A stretch of DNA of 64,000 nucleotides from Yoonia maritima (lineage in GTDB: Bacteria; Pseudomonadota; Alphaproteobacteria; Rhodobacterales; Rhodobacteraceae): the NCBI RefSeq assembly GCF_002933395.1, contig NZ_PKFN01000009.1, positions 310,001 through 374,000 of the forward strand, in the 5' to 3' direction. Every line of letters begins with the position of its first letter. The stretch's first letter is position 1. This document shows positions 52,963 to 62,316 of the stretch, in pieces. The notes below the pieces were generated by a model that was given only the letters and a program-made list of their open reading frames with translations, did no database searches and was not told the DNA's origin. The position numbers and the translations under genes were made by a program.

Positions 52963-53007
52963 GCAGAAATACTTGCAATAGCCGAGCTTATTTCGTATAT
53001 TTCTGCT
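52963..53007 (+). promoter_or_regulatory. promoter and long-spaced dyad of the GbsR-like gene; leaderless arrangement
   Basis: TTGCAA (52973-52978) and TATATT (52996-53001) are separated by exactly 17 bases, a good sigma-70-type promoter. Transcription would start at or next to the ATG at 53008, so the mRNA may have no leader, and no ribosome site is present. GCAGAAATA (52963-52971) and TATTTCTGC (52998-53006) form an inverted repeat flanking the promoter, a likely autoregulatory operator. Confidence 0.6.
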
Positions 53008-53568
53008 ATGACAGAAATTACACAAATAAAGCGACCGGAGGCAGTTGATCAATTCATCCTTTATTGGGGTGATATGGGCAGCCAGTGGGGCGTTAATCGG
53101 TCAGTCGCGCAGATACATGCATTATTGTATCTTGCGACCAAGCCAATGAATGCAGAGCAGATTTCTGAGGCGTTGGGAATTGCGCGATCTAACGTCTCGA
53201 ACTCGCTTAAGGAACTGGTCGCGTGGCGTTTGATCCGACGCGTTCCGATAGCAGGTGACCGTCGCGAACATTTTGAAGCCGAGGTGGATGTATGGGAGAT
53301 GGCGATGCGGATCGCGCAGGGCCGTCGTGAGCGCGAGATTGATCCTGCGGTTTCCGCGATTGATCAATGTGTCGCACGAGCAGATGTCGACGGTGATGTT
53401 GATCCGGTCGCACTGCAGCGCTTGCTGGACATGCAGAATTTCCTGTCCACGACGACGCGTTGGTATGACCAGATGCTGGGTGTTCCCAAAGCACAGCTAG
53501 TCAGGCTGATGGGGCTTGGGGACAAGGTAATTAAGCTGCTCAAATTTGCGGGCGGCAAAGGAAAATAA
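53008..53568 (+). CDS. GbsR/MarR-type transcriptional regulator
   Basis: A 186-residue winged-helix protein of the GbsR branch. The start WGDMGSQWGVNRSVAQIHAL and the helix-turn-helix MNAEQISEALGIARSNVSNS with LKELVAWRLIRRVPIAGDRR are diagnostic. The C-terminal half is a dimerisation region. Members often control osmoprotectant or membrane-lipid genes. The DUF4166 gene follows 40 bases later and may be a target. The start at 53008 is set by the homology and the promoter, which appears to leave no 5' leader. Confidence 0.88.
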   Translation: MTEITQIKRPEAVDQFILYWGDMGSQWGVNRSVAQIHALLYLATKPMNAEQISEALGIARSNVSNSLKELVAWRLIRRVPIAGDRREHFEAEVDVWEMAMRIAQGRREREIDPAVSAIDQCVARADVDGDVDPVALQRLLDMQNFLSTTTRWYDQMLGVPKAQLVRLMGLGDKVIKLLKFAGGKGK

Positions 53569-53608
53569 CCCACCAAAGATAGGTGGGATGATGCGTTAGG
53601 AACGCGCG

Positions 53609-54277
53609 ATGCAGCTAGTTCAATATGTCGAAAATGCTCCTCCACCGCCGCTGCCGGTTGATCCCCCACTCGCCGATGACAGATTTCGAAACTTGCTGGG
53701 ACCGCAGGCTTGGGCGTTATTACCCGCTGCCATTCGTAAACGATTTGGAAAGCGGCTCAAGGGCGGGGATAGTGTTGCATACCAAGGTGTTGTGACTGCT
53801 ATGCGGATGAACTGGGTTGGCTGGATTTTGGCGCATGCCGCCCGGCTGGTTGGCGCGCCGTTTCCGTTTGACCGCAGTTCTTTGCACCAGCCTGCTGTTG
53901 TCATCGTGACCGAGGACCGCGTGACTGACGGGCAATTCTGGATAAGGCAGTATGGCCGTGGACGTGGCTTTCCGCAGGTTGTTCATAGTTCTAAACGGTT
54001 TGCGGGCCCAACTGGCTTAGAAGAATACATCGGCTATGGTGTCGGTATGGCCTTGCAAGTTGAGGCAACTAACCAAGCGCTGCTATTCAAGAGTGACCAT
54101 TTCTTTGTCCAGATCGCGGGCCGCAGGTTGCGTTTGCCGCAGGTTCTAAGCCCGGGAAGGGTCGTCGTTGGCCACCACGATATGGGGGCGGCAAGTTTTC
54201 GGTTTTCCTTAGAGGTGACACACCGGTTGTTCGGGTGCATGTTGCAGCAAGACGCGATTTTTCGCGACGCTGATTAG
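53609..54277 (+). CDS. DUF4166 domain-containing protein
   Basis: A 222-residue protein. The conserved DUF4166 features are FRNLLGPQAWALLPAAIRKR with FGKRLKGGDSVAYQGVV, the GRGRGFPQVVHSSKRFAGPT stretch and the LRLPQVLSPGRVVVGHHDMG strand region. The molecular role of the family is not known to me; it also occurs fused to NAD-binding domains. AGGA lies seven bases before the ATG. It probably shares a transcript with the GbsR-like gene. Confidence 0.78.
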   Translation: MQLVQYVENAPPPPLPVDPPLADDRFRNLLGPQAWALLPAAIRKRFGKRLKGGDSVAYQGVVTAMRMNWVGWILAHAARLVGAPFPFDRSSLHQPAVVIVTEDRVTDGQFWIRQYGRGRGFPQVVHSSKRFAGPTGLEEYIGYGVGMALQVEATNQALLFKSDHFFVQIAGRRLRLPQVLSPGRVVVGHHDMGAASFRFSLEVTHRLFGCMLQQDAIFRDAD

Positions 54278-54298
54278 CCCTGAAACCGGAGCCCGAAA

Positions 54299-55213
54299 TT
54301 GCGCCTGAACCTTAAGCAGCTGGAAGCCTTTGTTTGGGTTGCTGATATGCAAAGCTTTCGCCGCGCGGCAGAGCGGCTGAATACAACGCAGCCGAATATT
54401 TCTGCGCGCATTGCGGGCCTTGAGGGTGCGTTAAATACGCAATTGATGACCCGCGATGCCGGGTCGGTACGTTTGACCCGTAAAGGGCAGGAATTGCTTT
54501 CGCACGCTCGCAGGGTTCTGGATGCGACGGAGGCGTTGGTTGTTGCGGCTGATCAAAAGGGGCTGTTGTCGGGGACCTTGCGCCTTGGGGTGACTGAAAT
54601 GATCGTTCACACGTGGTTGCGTGACTATTTGCGTGCACTCAAAGACGACTATCCAAACTTAGTGGTTGAGCTAACTGTCGATCTGTCGGTGAACCTTGAA
54701 AAGGGCTTGGCGGAACGGACGCTTGATCTTGCCCTGCAAAATGGGCCGTTCAGCCGAATGTCGAGCGGTGAGATCACGCTAGGGTCATACGACATGGTCT
54801 GGGTGGCCGCACCTGAGATTGCACCGGGTGGGATCGCCACCGCCGAAGATTTGGCACAGCATCCAATCCTGACGCACGCGCGAAATACTCGGTTATTCGA
54901 TGAGGTTTCTGCCCATTTTGCTATGCGACGTGATTTGGATGTGCGGTTGGTGCCGTCCAGTAACCTTGCCGCCTGTTTGCACATGACGCTGGATGGTATG
55001 GGGATTGCGACGCTGCCTAGGGCAATGGTTTCGGGTGAACTAGCGCGGGGTGCCTTATGCGAAATCCAGTACGATTGGTCGCCGGCACCGCTTGATTTTT
55101 ATGCACGATACGATGCGGAACGGGCGGCACATTCTGTTGTGACTTGTGCTGAAGCTGCGGTTCGTGTCGCGCAGCAATATGATCATAAAAATTTATTATA
55201 TGTATCCAATTAA
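54299..55213 (+). CDS. LysR-family transcriptional regulator
   Basis: A 304-residue LysR-type regulator. The N-terminal helix-turn-helix is LKQLEAFVWVADMQSFRRAA with TQPNISARIAGLE; the effector domain follows with GTLRLGVTEMIVHTWL. The start is TTG with GGAG eight bases upstream. It lies 64 bases before the hydantoinase operon in the same direction, so it is the likely controller of that operon, with an intermediate as inducer. Confidence 0.88.
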   Translation: MRLNLKQLEAFVWVADMQSFRRAAERLNTTQPNISARIAGLEGALNTQLMTRDAGSVRLTRKGQELLSHARRVLDATEALVVAADQKGLLSGTLRLGVTEMIVHTWLRDYLRALKDDYPNLVVELTVDLSVNLEKGLAERTLDLALQNGPFSRMSSGEITLGSYDMVWVAAPEIAPGGIATAEDLAQHPILTHARNTRLFDEVSAHFAMRRDLDVRLVPSSNLAACLHMTLDGMGIATLPRAMVSGELARGALCEIQYDWSPAPLDFYARYDAERAAHSVVTCAEAAVRVAQQYDHKNLLYVSN

Positions 55214-55277
55214 ACAATTTGTGATGATGGGTTGCGCGGCCTAACCTTTCCTTGTGAACAGCTTGGGGACCGCGTTT

Positions 55278-57353
55278 ATGCAAAATCACATCCGACTTGG
55301 CGTTGATATTGGCGGGACCTTTACGGATGTCGTTCTGGAAGTCGGCAAAGATCAATTCTCGACCAAGGTTTTGACGACATATGCCGCCCCTGAAAATGCG
55401 ATCATCGAAGGGATGCATCAGGTCTGTTCCAAGGCAGGGGTAGCGCTCGATGCAGTTTCACAAATCATTCATGGCACGACGTTGGCCACGAATGCGCTGA
55501 TCGAACGGCGTGGCGCGAAAACTGCGCTGATCACGACCCAAGGCTTTCGCGATGTGATAGAAATGCGTACCGAAAGCCGTTTTGAGCAATATGATTTAAA
55601 CCTGACATTGCCCGAACCGCTATTGCCCCGGCAGCATCGCTTTACGCTGTCCGAACGCATGGATGCGCAGGGCAACGTTTTGATCCCGCTGGACCGCGCA
55701 GAGGTAGAGGCGCTGGCTGATCAGCTTGCCCCGATGGGGTTCGAAAGCATCGCGGTTGGGCTGATCCATGCCTACCTGAACGACGCACATGAACAGATGA
55801 TCCGGGATGTGTTGGTAGAAAAACTGCCCGGCGTGATGGTGTCGATTTCGTCCGAGGTGTCGCCGCAGATGCGTGAATATGAACGGTTTAATACGACCGT
55901 AGCGAATGCCTATATCAAACCATTGATGAAGTCCTACCTTGGTCGGCTAAAGGGGCGCCTTGCCGAAGAAGGCGCAGTATGTCCAATCTTTTTGATGCAT
56001 TCGGGTGGTGGGATTATCAGCCTCGAAAGCGCCGCGGAATTTCCCGTGCGCTTGGTCGAATCTGGCCCTGCTGGTGGTGCTGTCTTCGCGGCCAATATTG
56101 CTGCGCGGTATGGTCTGAATAAGGTGCTGTCTTTCGATATGGGGGGGACGACTGCCAAGATTTGCCTGATCAAAGATCAAACCCCGAAAACGGCCCGTGT
56201 GTTCGAGGTCGCGCGTACCTATCGTTTCAAAAAGGGATCAGGCATGCCGATCTCTATCCCTGTGATTGATATGGTCGAGATCGGGGCAGGCGGTGGCAGC
56301 TTGGCCCATGTGGATGCGATGCGCCAAATTCGCGTTGGTCCAGAAAGCGCCGGATCAGAACCGGGGCCAGCGTGTTATGGCCGCGGCGGTTCGCGCCCGG
56401 CGGTGACTGATGCTGATCTTACCCTCGGCAAGCTGGACCCTGATAACTTTGCGGGTGGATCAATCAAATTGCATTCGGACGCGTCGAATGCTGCATTGAA
56501 TGAACTTGGTGCGCCACTCGATATGGATGCGCTGACTGCGGCCTATGGGTTGGCCGAGGTCGTTGATGAAAACATGGCGAACGCTGCCCGCGTGCACGCC
56601 GTCGAAAATGGCGAAGACCTTGTCGATTATACGATGATTGCCTTTGGCGGTGCGGCCCCGCTGCATGCTGGGCGCTTGTGTGAAAAGCTGGGTGTGAAAC
56701 GGCTGCTGGTTCCAACTGGGGCAGGTGTGGGATCGGCGATCGGATTTTTGCGCGCCCCGTTCAGCTTTGAAGCGACGCGCAGCGTTTATATGAAACTGTC
56801 AGATTTCGCGCCTGTGACAGTCAAAACCCTGCTTTCTGACATGGAAACTGAGGCGACAGGCTTTGTGCGCACATGCGACGCCACTGCACCGATCCATTCT
56901 GAATTTAAGGTCTATATGCGTTACACGGGTCAAGGATGGGAAATCCCGATTAGCTTGACGGCTGACCAAGCAATGAACCCTGATCCCGCGACATTCCAAG
57001 CCCTGTTTGAGGCCGAATACGAAGCGCTGTTTGGACGGACCGTTGCAGGGATGGATATCGAAATTACGGTTTGGGCAGTGAACGCCACGACTGACGCAGC
57101 CGTTGCCGATGCGTTGACCGCGACGCCGGACGAAAGCAACGCTGCGGTGTCGGGAGAACGCGACCTATTTGACCCTGCATTGGGTAAGGTTGCCAAAGCT
57201 GCCGTCGTTTTACGCGATAGCCTCGTGCCCGGTGCCGTCGTTCAGGGACCTGCTTTGATTACCGAAGACGAAACGACCATCGTGGTCCCCACCAGCCGGA
57301 GCGCAATCGCGCGTCCTGATGGAACCATCGACATCACAGAGGTGCAGTCATGA
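55278..57353 (+). CDS. hydantoinase/oxoprolinase A subunit
   Basis: A 691-residue HyuA-type ATPase-fold protein. The phosphate loop RLGVDIGGTFTDVVLE is at the N-terminus; HGTTLATNALIERRGAKTAL, SGPAGGAVFAANIA, LSFDMGGTTAKICLI and EIGAGGGSLAH follow. With HyuB it hydrolyses a lactam, hydantoin or oxoproline-like ring using ATP, or acts as an acetone-carboxylase-type pair. GGGGA lies seven bases before ATG 55278. It is the first of five genes joined by four-base overlaps. Confidence 0.92.
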   Translation: MQNHIRLGVDIGGTFTDVVLEVGKDQFSTKVLTTYAAPENAIIEGMHQVCSKAGVALDAVSQIIHGTTLATNALIERRGAKTALITTQGFRDVIEMRTESRFEQYDLNLTLPEPLLPRQHRFTLSERMDAQGNVLIPLDRAEVEALADQLAPMGFESIAVGLIHAYLNDAHEQMIRDVLVEKLPGVMVSISSEVSPQMREYERFNTTVANAYIKPLMKSYLGRLKGRLAEEGAVCPIFLMHSGGGIISLESAAEFPVRLVESGPAGGAVFAANIAARYGLNKVLSFDMGGTTAKICLIKDQTPKTARVFEVARTYRFKKGSGMPISIPVIDMVEIGAGGGSLAHVDAMRQIRVGPESAGSEPGPACYGRGGSRPAVTDADLTLGKLDPDNFAGGSIKLHSDASNAALNELGAPLDMDALTAAYGLAEVVDENMANAARVHAVENGEDLVDYTMIAFGGAAPLHAGRLCEKLGVKRLLVPTGAGVGSAIGFLRAPFSFEATRSVYMKLSDFAPVTVKTLLSDMETEATGFVRTCDATAPIHSEFKVYMRYTGQGWEIPISLTADQAMNPDPATFQALFEAEYEALFGRTVAGMDIEITVWAVNATTDAAVADALTATPDESNAAVSGERDLFDPALGKVAKAAVVLRDSLVPGAVVQGPALITEDETTIVVPTSRSAIARPDGTIDITEVQS

Positions 57354-59035
57354 GCAATGTCGCCTACCAAGTTATGTGGAACCGCCTGATCTCAATCGTT
57401 GAAGAACAGGCGCAGGCGCTGGTGCGCACCGCGTTTTCAACGTCCGTACGAGAAGCCGGTGATCTTTCGGCGGGCGTGTATAACGCCGAAGGCCAGATGC
57501 TGGCCCAAGCAGTGACGGGAACGCCGGGCCACGTGAACGCAATGGCCGACGCCGTGGCGCACTTCATTCGGCGTATTGGTCGCGAAAACATCTTTGAAGG
57601 TGACGTCTATATCACCAATGATCCGTGGGAAGGGACCGGGCATTTGCACGACGTCACGGTCGTGACGCCATCGTTTCATAACGGCAACCACGTCGGGTTC
57701 TTTGCGTGCACAGCGCATGTGGTGGACATTGGCGGACGCGGCTTTGGTGCCGACGCGGCTAGCGTTTATGAAGAAGGGATCTACATCCCGATCATGAAGT
57801 TCGTGGAACGTGGTACGGTCGATGAAACCTTGATCCGCATCGTGCGCGGCAATGTGCGAGAACCCGATCAGCTGGTTGGCGATATGTATGCGCTTGCGAC
57901 CTGCAACGAGATCGGCCAGCGCCGCCTTGCTGAGATGATGGATGAATTTGACCTGTCTGACTTGGGCGGTATCGGTGACTTTATTCTCGACAACTCTCGG
58001 CGGGCTACGCTTGAACGGATCGCAGGGCTACCTCAGGCGTCGGCTGACGGTGGGATGACCATTGATGGATTTGATGCGCCGATTGATCTGCGCGTCAAAC
58101 TGACAATCGAAAAAGATCGTATGATTTGCGATTTTGCGGGTACGTCTGGGCTGGATAAAAAGGGTATCAACGTTCCGCTTGTCTATACCAAGGCTTACGC
58201 CTGCTATGCCTTGAAATGTGCGATTGCGCCTGAAATCCCAAACAACGCGGCATCTCTTGCTCCGTTTGAGGTTACAGCCCCAGTGAACAGTATCGTGAAC
58301 GCGGTGCATCCCGCGCCGGTCGCGTTGCGCCATATCATCGGTCATATGATCCCTGACACAGTCTATGATGCACTTGATAAAATCTTGCCCGCCACTGTTC
58401 CCGCCGAAGGGGCAGGGTGCCTGTGTAATTTCCAAGTCAGCTTGCGCCCCGCGCCGGGTCACAACGGAACGCGGTCCGAGGTGCTGACCTTTAACTCTGG
58501 TGGGGCAGGCGCGCGGCCAACCGTTGATGGGCTAAACGCCACGGCGTTTCCTTCTGGGGTGATGACCATGCCGATTGAAGCGACTGAACACACAGGCCCG
58601 GTGATTATCTGGCGCAAAGAACTCCGCCCCGATAGCGGTGGCGCTGGGCAATATCGCGGTGGGCTTGGCCAATATATGGAGGTCGGCGCAACCGACGGTC
58701 ACGAGTTTGATTTCTCGGCAATGTTCGACAGGGTGGATCACCCCGCACGTGGTCGGCAAGGCGGCGCTAGCGGTGCGCCGACGACAATTGCGCGCGATGA
58801 TGGCACCCCGATGCAGGGCAAGGGAAAACAGTTCGTTGCAGATGGCACGCGTGTTGTTCTGGGGCTGCCGGGCGGTGCGGGCTATGGCCCCGCAACTGCG
58901 CGTGATCCGGAACTGGTTAAGCGCGATTTGATCCGTGGCTATATTTCAGCCGCGTCCGCAATCAAAGATTATGGGTTTGATCCGCAAACCGTCACAGACA
59001 TCTTGGAAACCGTTGCACGTGGGGAAACTGCATGA
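57350..59035 (+). CDS. hydantoinase/oxoprolinase B subunit
   Basis: A 561-residue HyuB protein. Typical stretches are VREAGDLSAGVYNAEGQMLA, the TGTPGHVNAM segment, VYITNDPWEGTGHLHDVTVV, CDFAGTSGLDKKGINVP and the glycine-rich FNSGGAGARPTVDGLNATAF and GGAGYGPATARDPE near the end. It forms the complex with the preceding subunit. Four-base overlaps join it to both neighbours. Confidence 0.92.
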   Translation: MSNVAYQVMWNRLISIVEEQAQALVRTAFSTSVREAGDLSAGVYNAEGQMLAQAVTGTPGHVNAMADAVAHFIRRIGRENIFEGDVYITNDPWEGTGHLHDVTVVTPSFHNGNHVGFFACTAHVVDIGGRGFGADAASVYEEGIYIPIMKFVERGTVDETLIRIVRGNVREPDQLVGDMYALATCNEIGQRRLAEMMDEFDLSDLGGIGDFILDNSRRATLERIAGLPQASADGGMTIDGFDAPIDLRVKLTIEKDRMICDFAGTSGLDKKGINVPLVYTKAYACYALKCAIAPEIPNNAASLAPFEVTAPVNSIVNAVHPAPVALRHIIGHMIPDTVYDALDKILPATVPAEGAGCLCNFQVSLRPAPGHNGTRSEVLTFNSGGAGARPTVDGLNATAFPSGVMTMPIEATEHTGPVIIWRKELRPDSGGAGQYRGGLGQYMEVGATDGHEFDFSAMFDRVDHPARGRQGGASGAPTTIARDDGTPMQGKGKQFVADGTRVVLGLPGGAGYGPATARDPELVKRDLIRGYISAASAIKDYGFDPQTVTDILETVARGETA

Positions 59036-60237
59036 CGCAAACACCTGTGAAGGAAACATATGATGTCGTGATTGTCGGCGGCGCGATGCTGGGTTCGTCG
59101 GTGGCTTGGTTCCTATCGGATAATCCCGATTTCAACGGTTCGGTCCTCGTGGTGGAACGTGATCCGACTTATGAATTCACTTCGACGTCCCACACCAATT
59201 CATGTATGCGCCAGCAATTCAGCCGTGAGATCAACGTGCGCATTTCGCAGTTCGCTGCAGATTTCGTGAAAAACTTCCGCAGCTACATGGGCGGCGATGA
59301 ACGCGTGCCGAACATCCCGATCCAAAGCTATGGCTATATGTATCTTGCCGATAACGCCGAATTCGCGGCGACTCTGCGCGAAAGCCAGCAATTGCAGGCC
59401 GCATGTGGGGCTGGCACAAAACACATGACCCGGGACGAGATCGCGGCGGCCTATCCGTTCTACAATCTTGACGACATCATCGCGGGTAACCACAATCTGA
59501 TCGACGAAGGGTATTTCGATGGAAATACGCTGTTTGATTGGTGGAAACGATCCGCGCGCGAACGAGGTGTCGAATATGTGACGAACGAAGTTGTGGCGAT
59601 GACCAAGAACGCCACAGGTACCCGCGTTGAATCAGTGACGCTAAAATCAGGCGAGGTTATCGCCTGCGGGACCATTGTGAATGCCAGCGGCCCACGTGCC
59701 GTGCTGACATCGCGTATGGCTGGTATCGAAATTCCGGTCGAGCCGCGCAAGCGATACACTTATATATTCGAGGCGGAAAAGCCGTTCGACCGTGACCTGC
59801 CGCTGACGATTGATCCGTCCGGTGTGCATATGCGGACAGACGGCACCTATTACCTTGCCGGTAGCCCCCCTGACGACGACCCCGCCGTCGATTACAACGA
59901 TTTCACCCAAGACCACAGTCTATGGGAAAACAAGGTCTGGCCAATCCTCGCTAATCGTATTCCACAGTTCGAGGCGATCAAGCTGCGCAATTCGTGGGCT
60001 GGGCATTACGCTTATAATACCTTTGATCAGAACGCGATTGTCGGGCCCCATGCTGAAGTTTCAAACTTCCTTTTCGTGAACGGGTTTTCTGGCCACGGCT
60101 TTCAGCAATCTCCGGCAATGGGGCGCGGCACAGCAGAGTGGATCGCGCATGGTGAATACCGTACGCTTGACCTGACGCCGTTCCATTTCGATCGCATCGT
60201 GAACGGCACCAAGTTTGTCGAAAAGGCTGTGATATGA
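59032..60237 (+). CDS. FAD-dependent oxidoreductase, DAO family
   Basis: A 401-residue flavoprotein of the glycine oxidase/sarcosine oxidase type. The FAD motif is VVIVGGAMLGSSVAWFLSDN with VVERD ending the second strand; TLKSGEVIACGTIVNASGPR and the C-terminal GFSGHGFQQSPAMGR are typical. It should oxidise a secondary amine or amino acid, likely the product of ring opening by HyuAB. The exact substrate is unknown. Confidence 0.88.
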   Translation: MTQTPVKETYDVVIVGGAMLGSSVAWFLSDNPDFNGSVLVVERDPTYEFTSTSHTNSCMRQQFSREINVRISQFAADFVKNFRSYMGGDERVPNIPIQSYGYMYLADNAEFAATLRESQQLQAACGAGTKHMTRDEIAAAYPFYNLDDIIAGNHNLIDEGYFDGNTLFDWWKRSARERGVEYVTNEVVAMTKNATGTRVESVTLKSGEVIACGTIVNASGPRAVLTSRMAGIEIPVEPRKRYTYIFEAEKPFDRDLPLTIDPSGVHMRTDGTYYLAGSPPDDDPAVDYNDFTQDHSLWENKVWPILANRIPQFEAIKLRNSWAGHYAYNTFDQNAIVGPHAEVSNFLFVNGFSGHGFQQSPAMGRGTAEWIAHGEYRTLDLTPFHFDRIVNGTKFVEKAVI

Positions 60238-61019
60238 AGATGCAAACCAACCGCTTTCTTGCGGGTCTTAAAGCGGGCGAAAAGCAGGTTGGATTTTGGG
60301 TGAGCCTTGCCAGCCCTTATTCTGCCGAAGTCGTCGCTGCCGCTGAATTTGATTGGCTGGTGGTTGATCTGGAACACACGCCCGGCGACATGCAGACGGT
60401 GCTAGGTCAGTTGCAGGCGATCGCGCCATACCATTCAACCGCGATCGTACGGACCCCAGTGAATGATCCGGTCATTGTCAAACGGCTGCTTGATTTGGGA
60501 CCAGAAGGCATACTCTTCCCCATGATCCAAAGCGCGGACGAGGCGCGTGCCGCGATTGAAGCGACCCGCTATCCGCCGCACGGCATTCGTGGTGTTGCAG
60601 GGGCCGCGCGTGGAAACCGCTTTGGTCGCGTTAAGGATTACTATGAACAAGTTGAATCCCAGACGTGTGTGTTGATTCAGATCGAAACATGTGCCGCGCT
60701 TGATCAAGCAGAAGAAATCGGCGGCGTTGAGGGTGTGGATGGCGTGTTCTTTGGTCCGGCGGATATATCCGCAGACATGGGAATGATTGGCCAACCACTC
60801 CACCCTGATGTCTGGGCGCGGATTATGCCTGCTGCACGCAAGCTGATGGATATGGGCGTGCCCGTGGGGACATTGGTAACTGATCCTGCGATGGCCGCAG
60901 ATCTATTAAATGACGGTTTCTCGTTCGTTGCCTGTGGCACCGATGTGGGGACTTTGGCAAAAGCGACCGACAGCTTGCTGGCGCAGATGCGTCAATCGAT
61001 TGATAAGGAAAAGACATGA
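60234..61019 (+). CDS. HpcH/HpaI-family aldolase
   Basis: A 261-residue class II pyruvate aldolase. It has FDWLVVDLEHTPGDMQTVLG, GPEGILFPMIQSADEARAA, the metal ligands E151 (LIQIETCAALD) and D177 (FFGPADISADMG), and RYPPHGIRGV with the active-site arginine. It cleaves a 4-hydroxy-2-oxo acid to pyruvate and an aldehyde. In this operon it would split the carbon skeleton left after deamination. Confidence 0.9.
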   Translation: MKMQTNRFLAGLKAGEKQVGFWVSLASPYSAEVVAAAEFDWLVVDLEHTPGDMQTVLGQLQAIAPYHSTAIVRTPVNDPVIVKRLLDLGPEGILFPMIQSADEARAAIEATRYPPHGIRGVAGAARGNRFGRVKDYYEQVESQTCVLIQIETCAALDQAEEIGGVEGVDGVFFGPADISADMGMIGQPLHPDVWARIMPAARKLMDMGVPVGTLVTDPAMAADLLNDGFSFVACGTDVGTLAKATDSLLAQMRQSIDKEKT

Positions 61020-61852
61020 AAAAACTCGTACTAACCGGGGCCGCAGGCAGATTGGGATCATACCTGCGCGAGCCGCTGACAAAGATGTGCGATGAGCTGG
61101 TATCTACAGACCGGGCCGAAGCGATTGGCAAAACCTACCCCGGTGAAACATACGTTCAGGCCGACCTAACCGATTTGGCCGCGATGGAAACGATCCTCGA
61201 AGGCGCTGATATGGTCGTGCATTTTGGTGCAATCGGGGATGAGGCACCTTGGGATGACATCCTGCAATCCAACATCATTGGCGCGTACAATGTTTGGGAA
61301 GCAGCATTTCGCAAAGGCGTGCGCCGCGTTGTTTACGCCAGTTCTGTCCATGCCGTCGGAATGCACGTGAAAACAGACGTGATTGATCTGGATGCACCGC
61401 ATAAGCCGGACACCTACTATGGTCTGGCAAAATGCTTTTGCGAAGATTTGGCAAGCCTGTATTGGGATAAGCGCGGTGTTGAAGCTGTTTGCATGCGGAT
61501 ATTCTCTGCGGCGCAGGTCAATAATGCGCGGGCGCTGGGGACTTGGCTTTCTTATGATGACTTGATCCACCTTGTTGAGCGTTCGATTGATACACCTGTC
61601 GTCGGTTTTACAAAGGTTTGGGGCCTGTCAAACAACGACCGCATCGTCGCCGACAACAGCAAAGCCGCGCATCTGGGCTATCGCCCCAAAGACAACGCAG
61701 AGGTTTTTGCAAAGGAAATTTTGGCAGATACCCCGCCATTGGATAACAAAGATCCGGCGAACATGTGTTTGGGCGGGCCGTTCGCGACAGTTGAATTGGG
61801 TAACTCTGGCGTTGCCGCACTTGGTGTCGTCGACGATCGCAAAGAGATCTAA
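61016..61852 (+). CDS. NAD-dependent epimerase/dehydratase family oxidoreductase, uronate-dehydrogenase-like
   Basis: A 278-residue extended short-chain dehydrogenase. The NAD motif is LTGAAGRLGSYL, the catalytic serine lies in VVYASSVHAVG, and Y135/K139 lie in YYGLAKCFCEDLASLYW. WLSYDDLIHLVERSIDTPVV and GYRPKDNAEVFAKEI recall bacterial uronate dehydrogenase (Udh), which oxidises glucuronate or galacturonate to aldarolactones. Whether it acts on a uronate here is open. It is the last gene of the operon. Confidence 0.83.
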   Translation: MKKLVLTGAAGRLGSYLREPLTKMCDELVSTDRAEAIGKTYPGETYVQADLTDLAAMETILEGADMVVHFGAIGDEAPWDDILQSNIIGAYNVWEAAFRKGVRRVVYASSVHAVGMHVKTDVIDLDAPHKPDTYYGLAKCFCEDLASLYWDKRGVEAVCMRIFSAAQVNNARALGTWLSYDDLIHLVERSIDTPVVGFTKVWGLSNNDRIVADNSKAAHLGYRPKDNAEVFAKEILADTPPLDNKDPANMCLGGPFATVELGNSGVAALGVVDDRKEI

Positions 61853-61856
61853 GTTA

Positions 61857-61885
61857 TGACACCCCGGGGCATTCCCGGGGTGTCA
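61857..61885. terminator. strong hairpin ending the hydantoinase operon
   Basis: TGACACCCCGGG (61857-61868) and CCCGGGGTGTCA (61874-61885) make a perfect 12-base-pair stem with loop GCATT. It lies five bases after the last stop, between converging genes. There is little T-run on either side, but stem stability and place support a bidirectional terminator. Confidence 0.75.
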
Positions 61886-61898
61886 CAGGCAAATAGGC

Positions 61899-62162
61899 TT
61901 AGCCGTTCATGTCAGCCAAAATAGCGTCCAGAGAAGTACAAACAGCTTCGATGTCTTCCGCAGCAGCGGCTTCTGTCATCGCGGCCTGCAGATCGTTAGA
62001 GACTTCCATCATCTTTTCAGGGTTCGTCGCTGCAAGAGCCTGCATCCCAGTGGAAATTTCCATTGTTTTTTCTTGAACCGAAGCTTCTGTGCATTCAGCC
62101 GCTGCTGTTGTTGCGAATGATGCGAATGCGATAATTGCAGACAGCTTTAGTGTGTTGTTCAT
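61899..62162 (-). CDS. small secreted helical protein of unknown function
   Basis: An 87-residue protein with a clear signal peptide (LKLSAIIAFASFATTAAA). The mature part of about 66 residues is predicted helical and holds two cysteines, one near its start (ECTEAS) and one near its end (EAVCTSLD), which could form a disulfide. I do not recognise the family. It is transcribed alone, toward the hydantoinase operon. The ATG at 62162 is chosen for the signal peptide. Confidence 0.75.
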   Translation of the reverse strand: MNNTLKLSAIIAFASFATTAAAECTEASVQEKTMEISTGMQALAATNPEKMMEVSNDLQAAMTEAAAAEDIEAVCTSLDAILADMNG

Positions 62163-62316
62163 TTTGAATTTTCCAGTTTTGTTTTCAAACACGGACTAAG
62201 TGTCATTTCGAAAAAATAACGTCCATCTAATGTGACTACCTATGGCGGCAATATGCGCAGCACTGCGCCAAATATTGCCAACACCGAATGACCTGTATTG
62301 GGTTGAGTTGTGTTTT

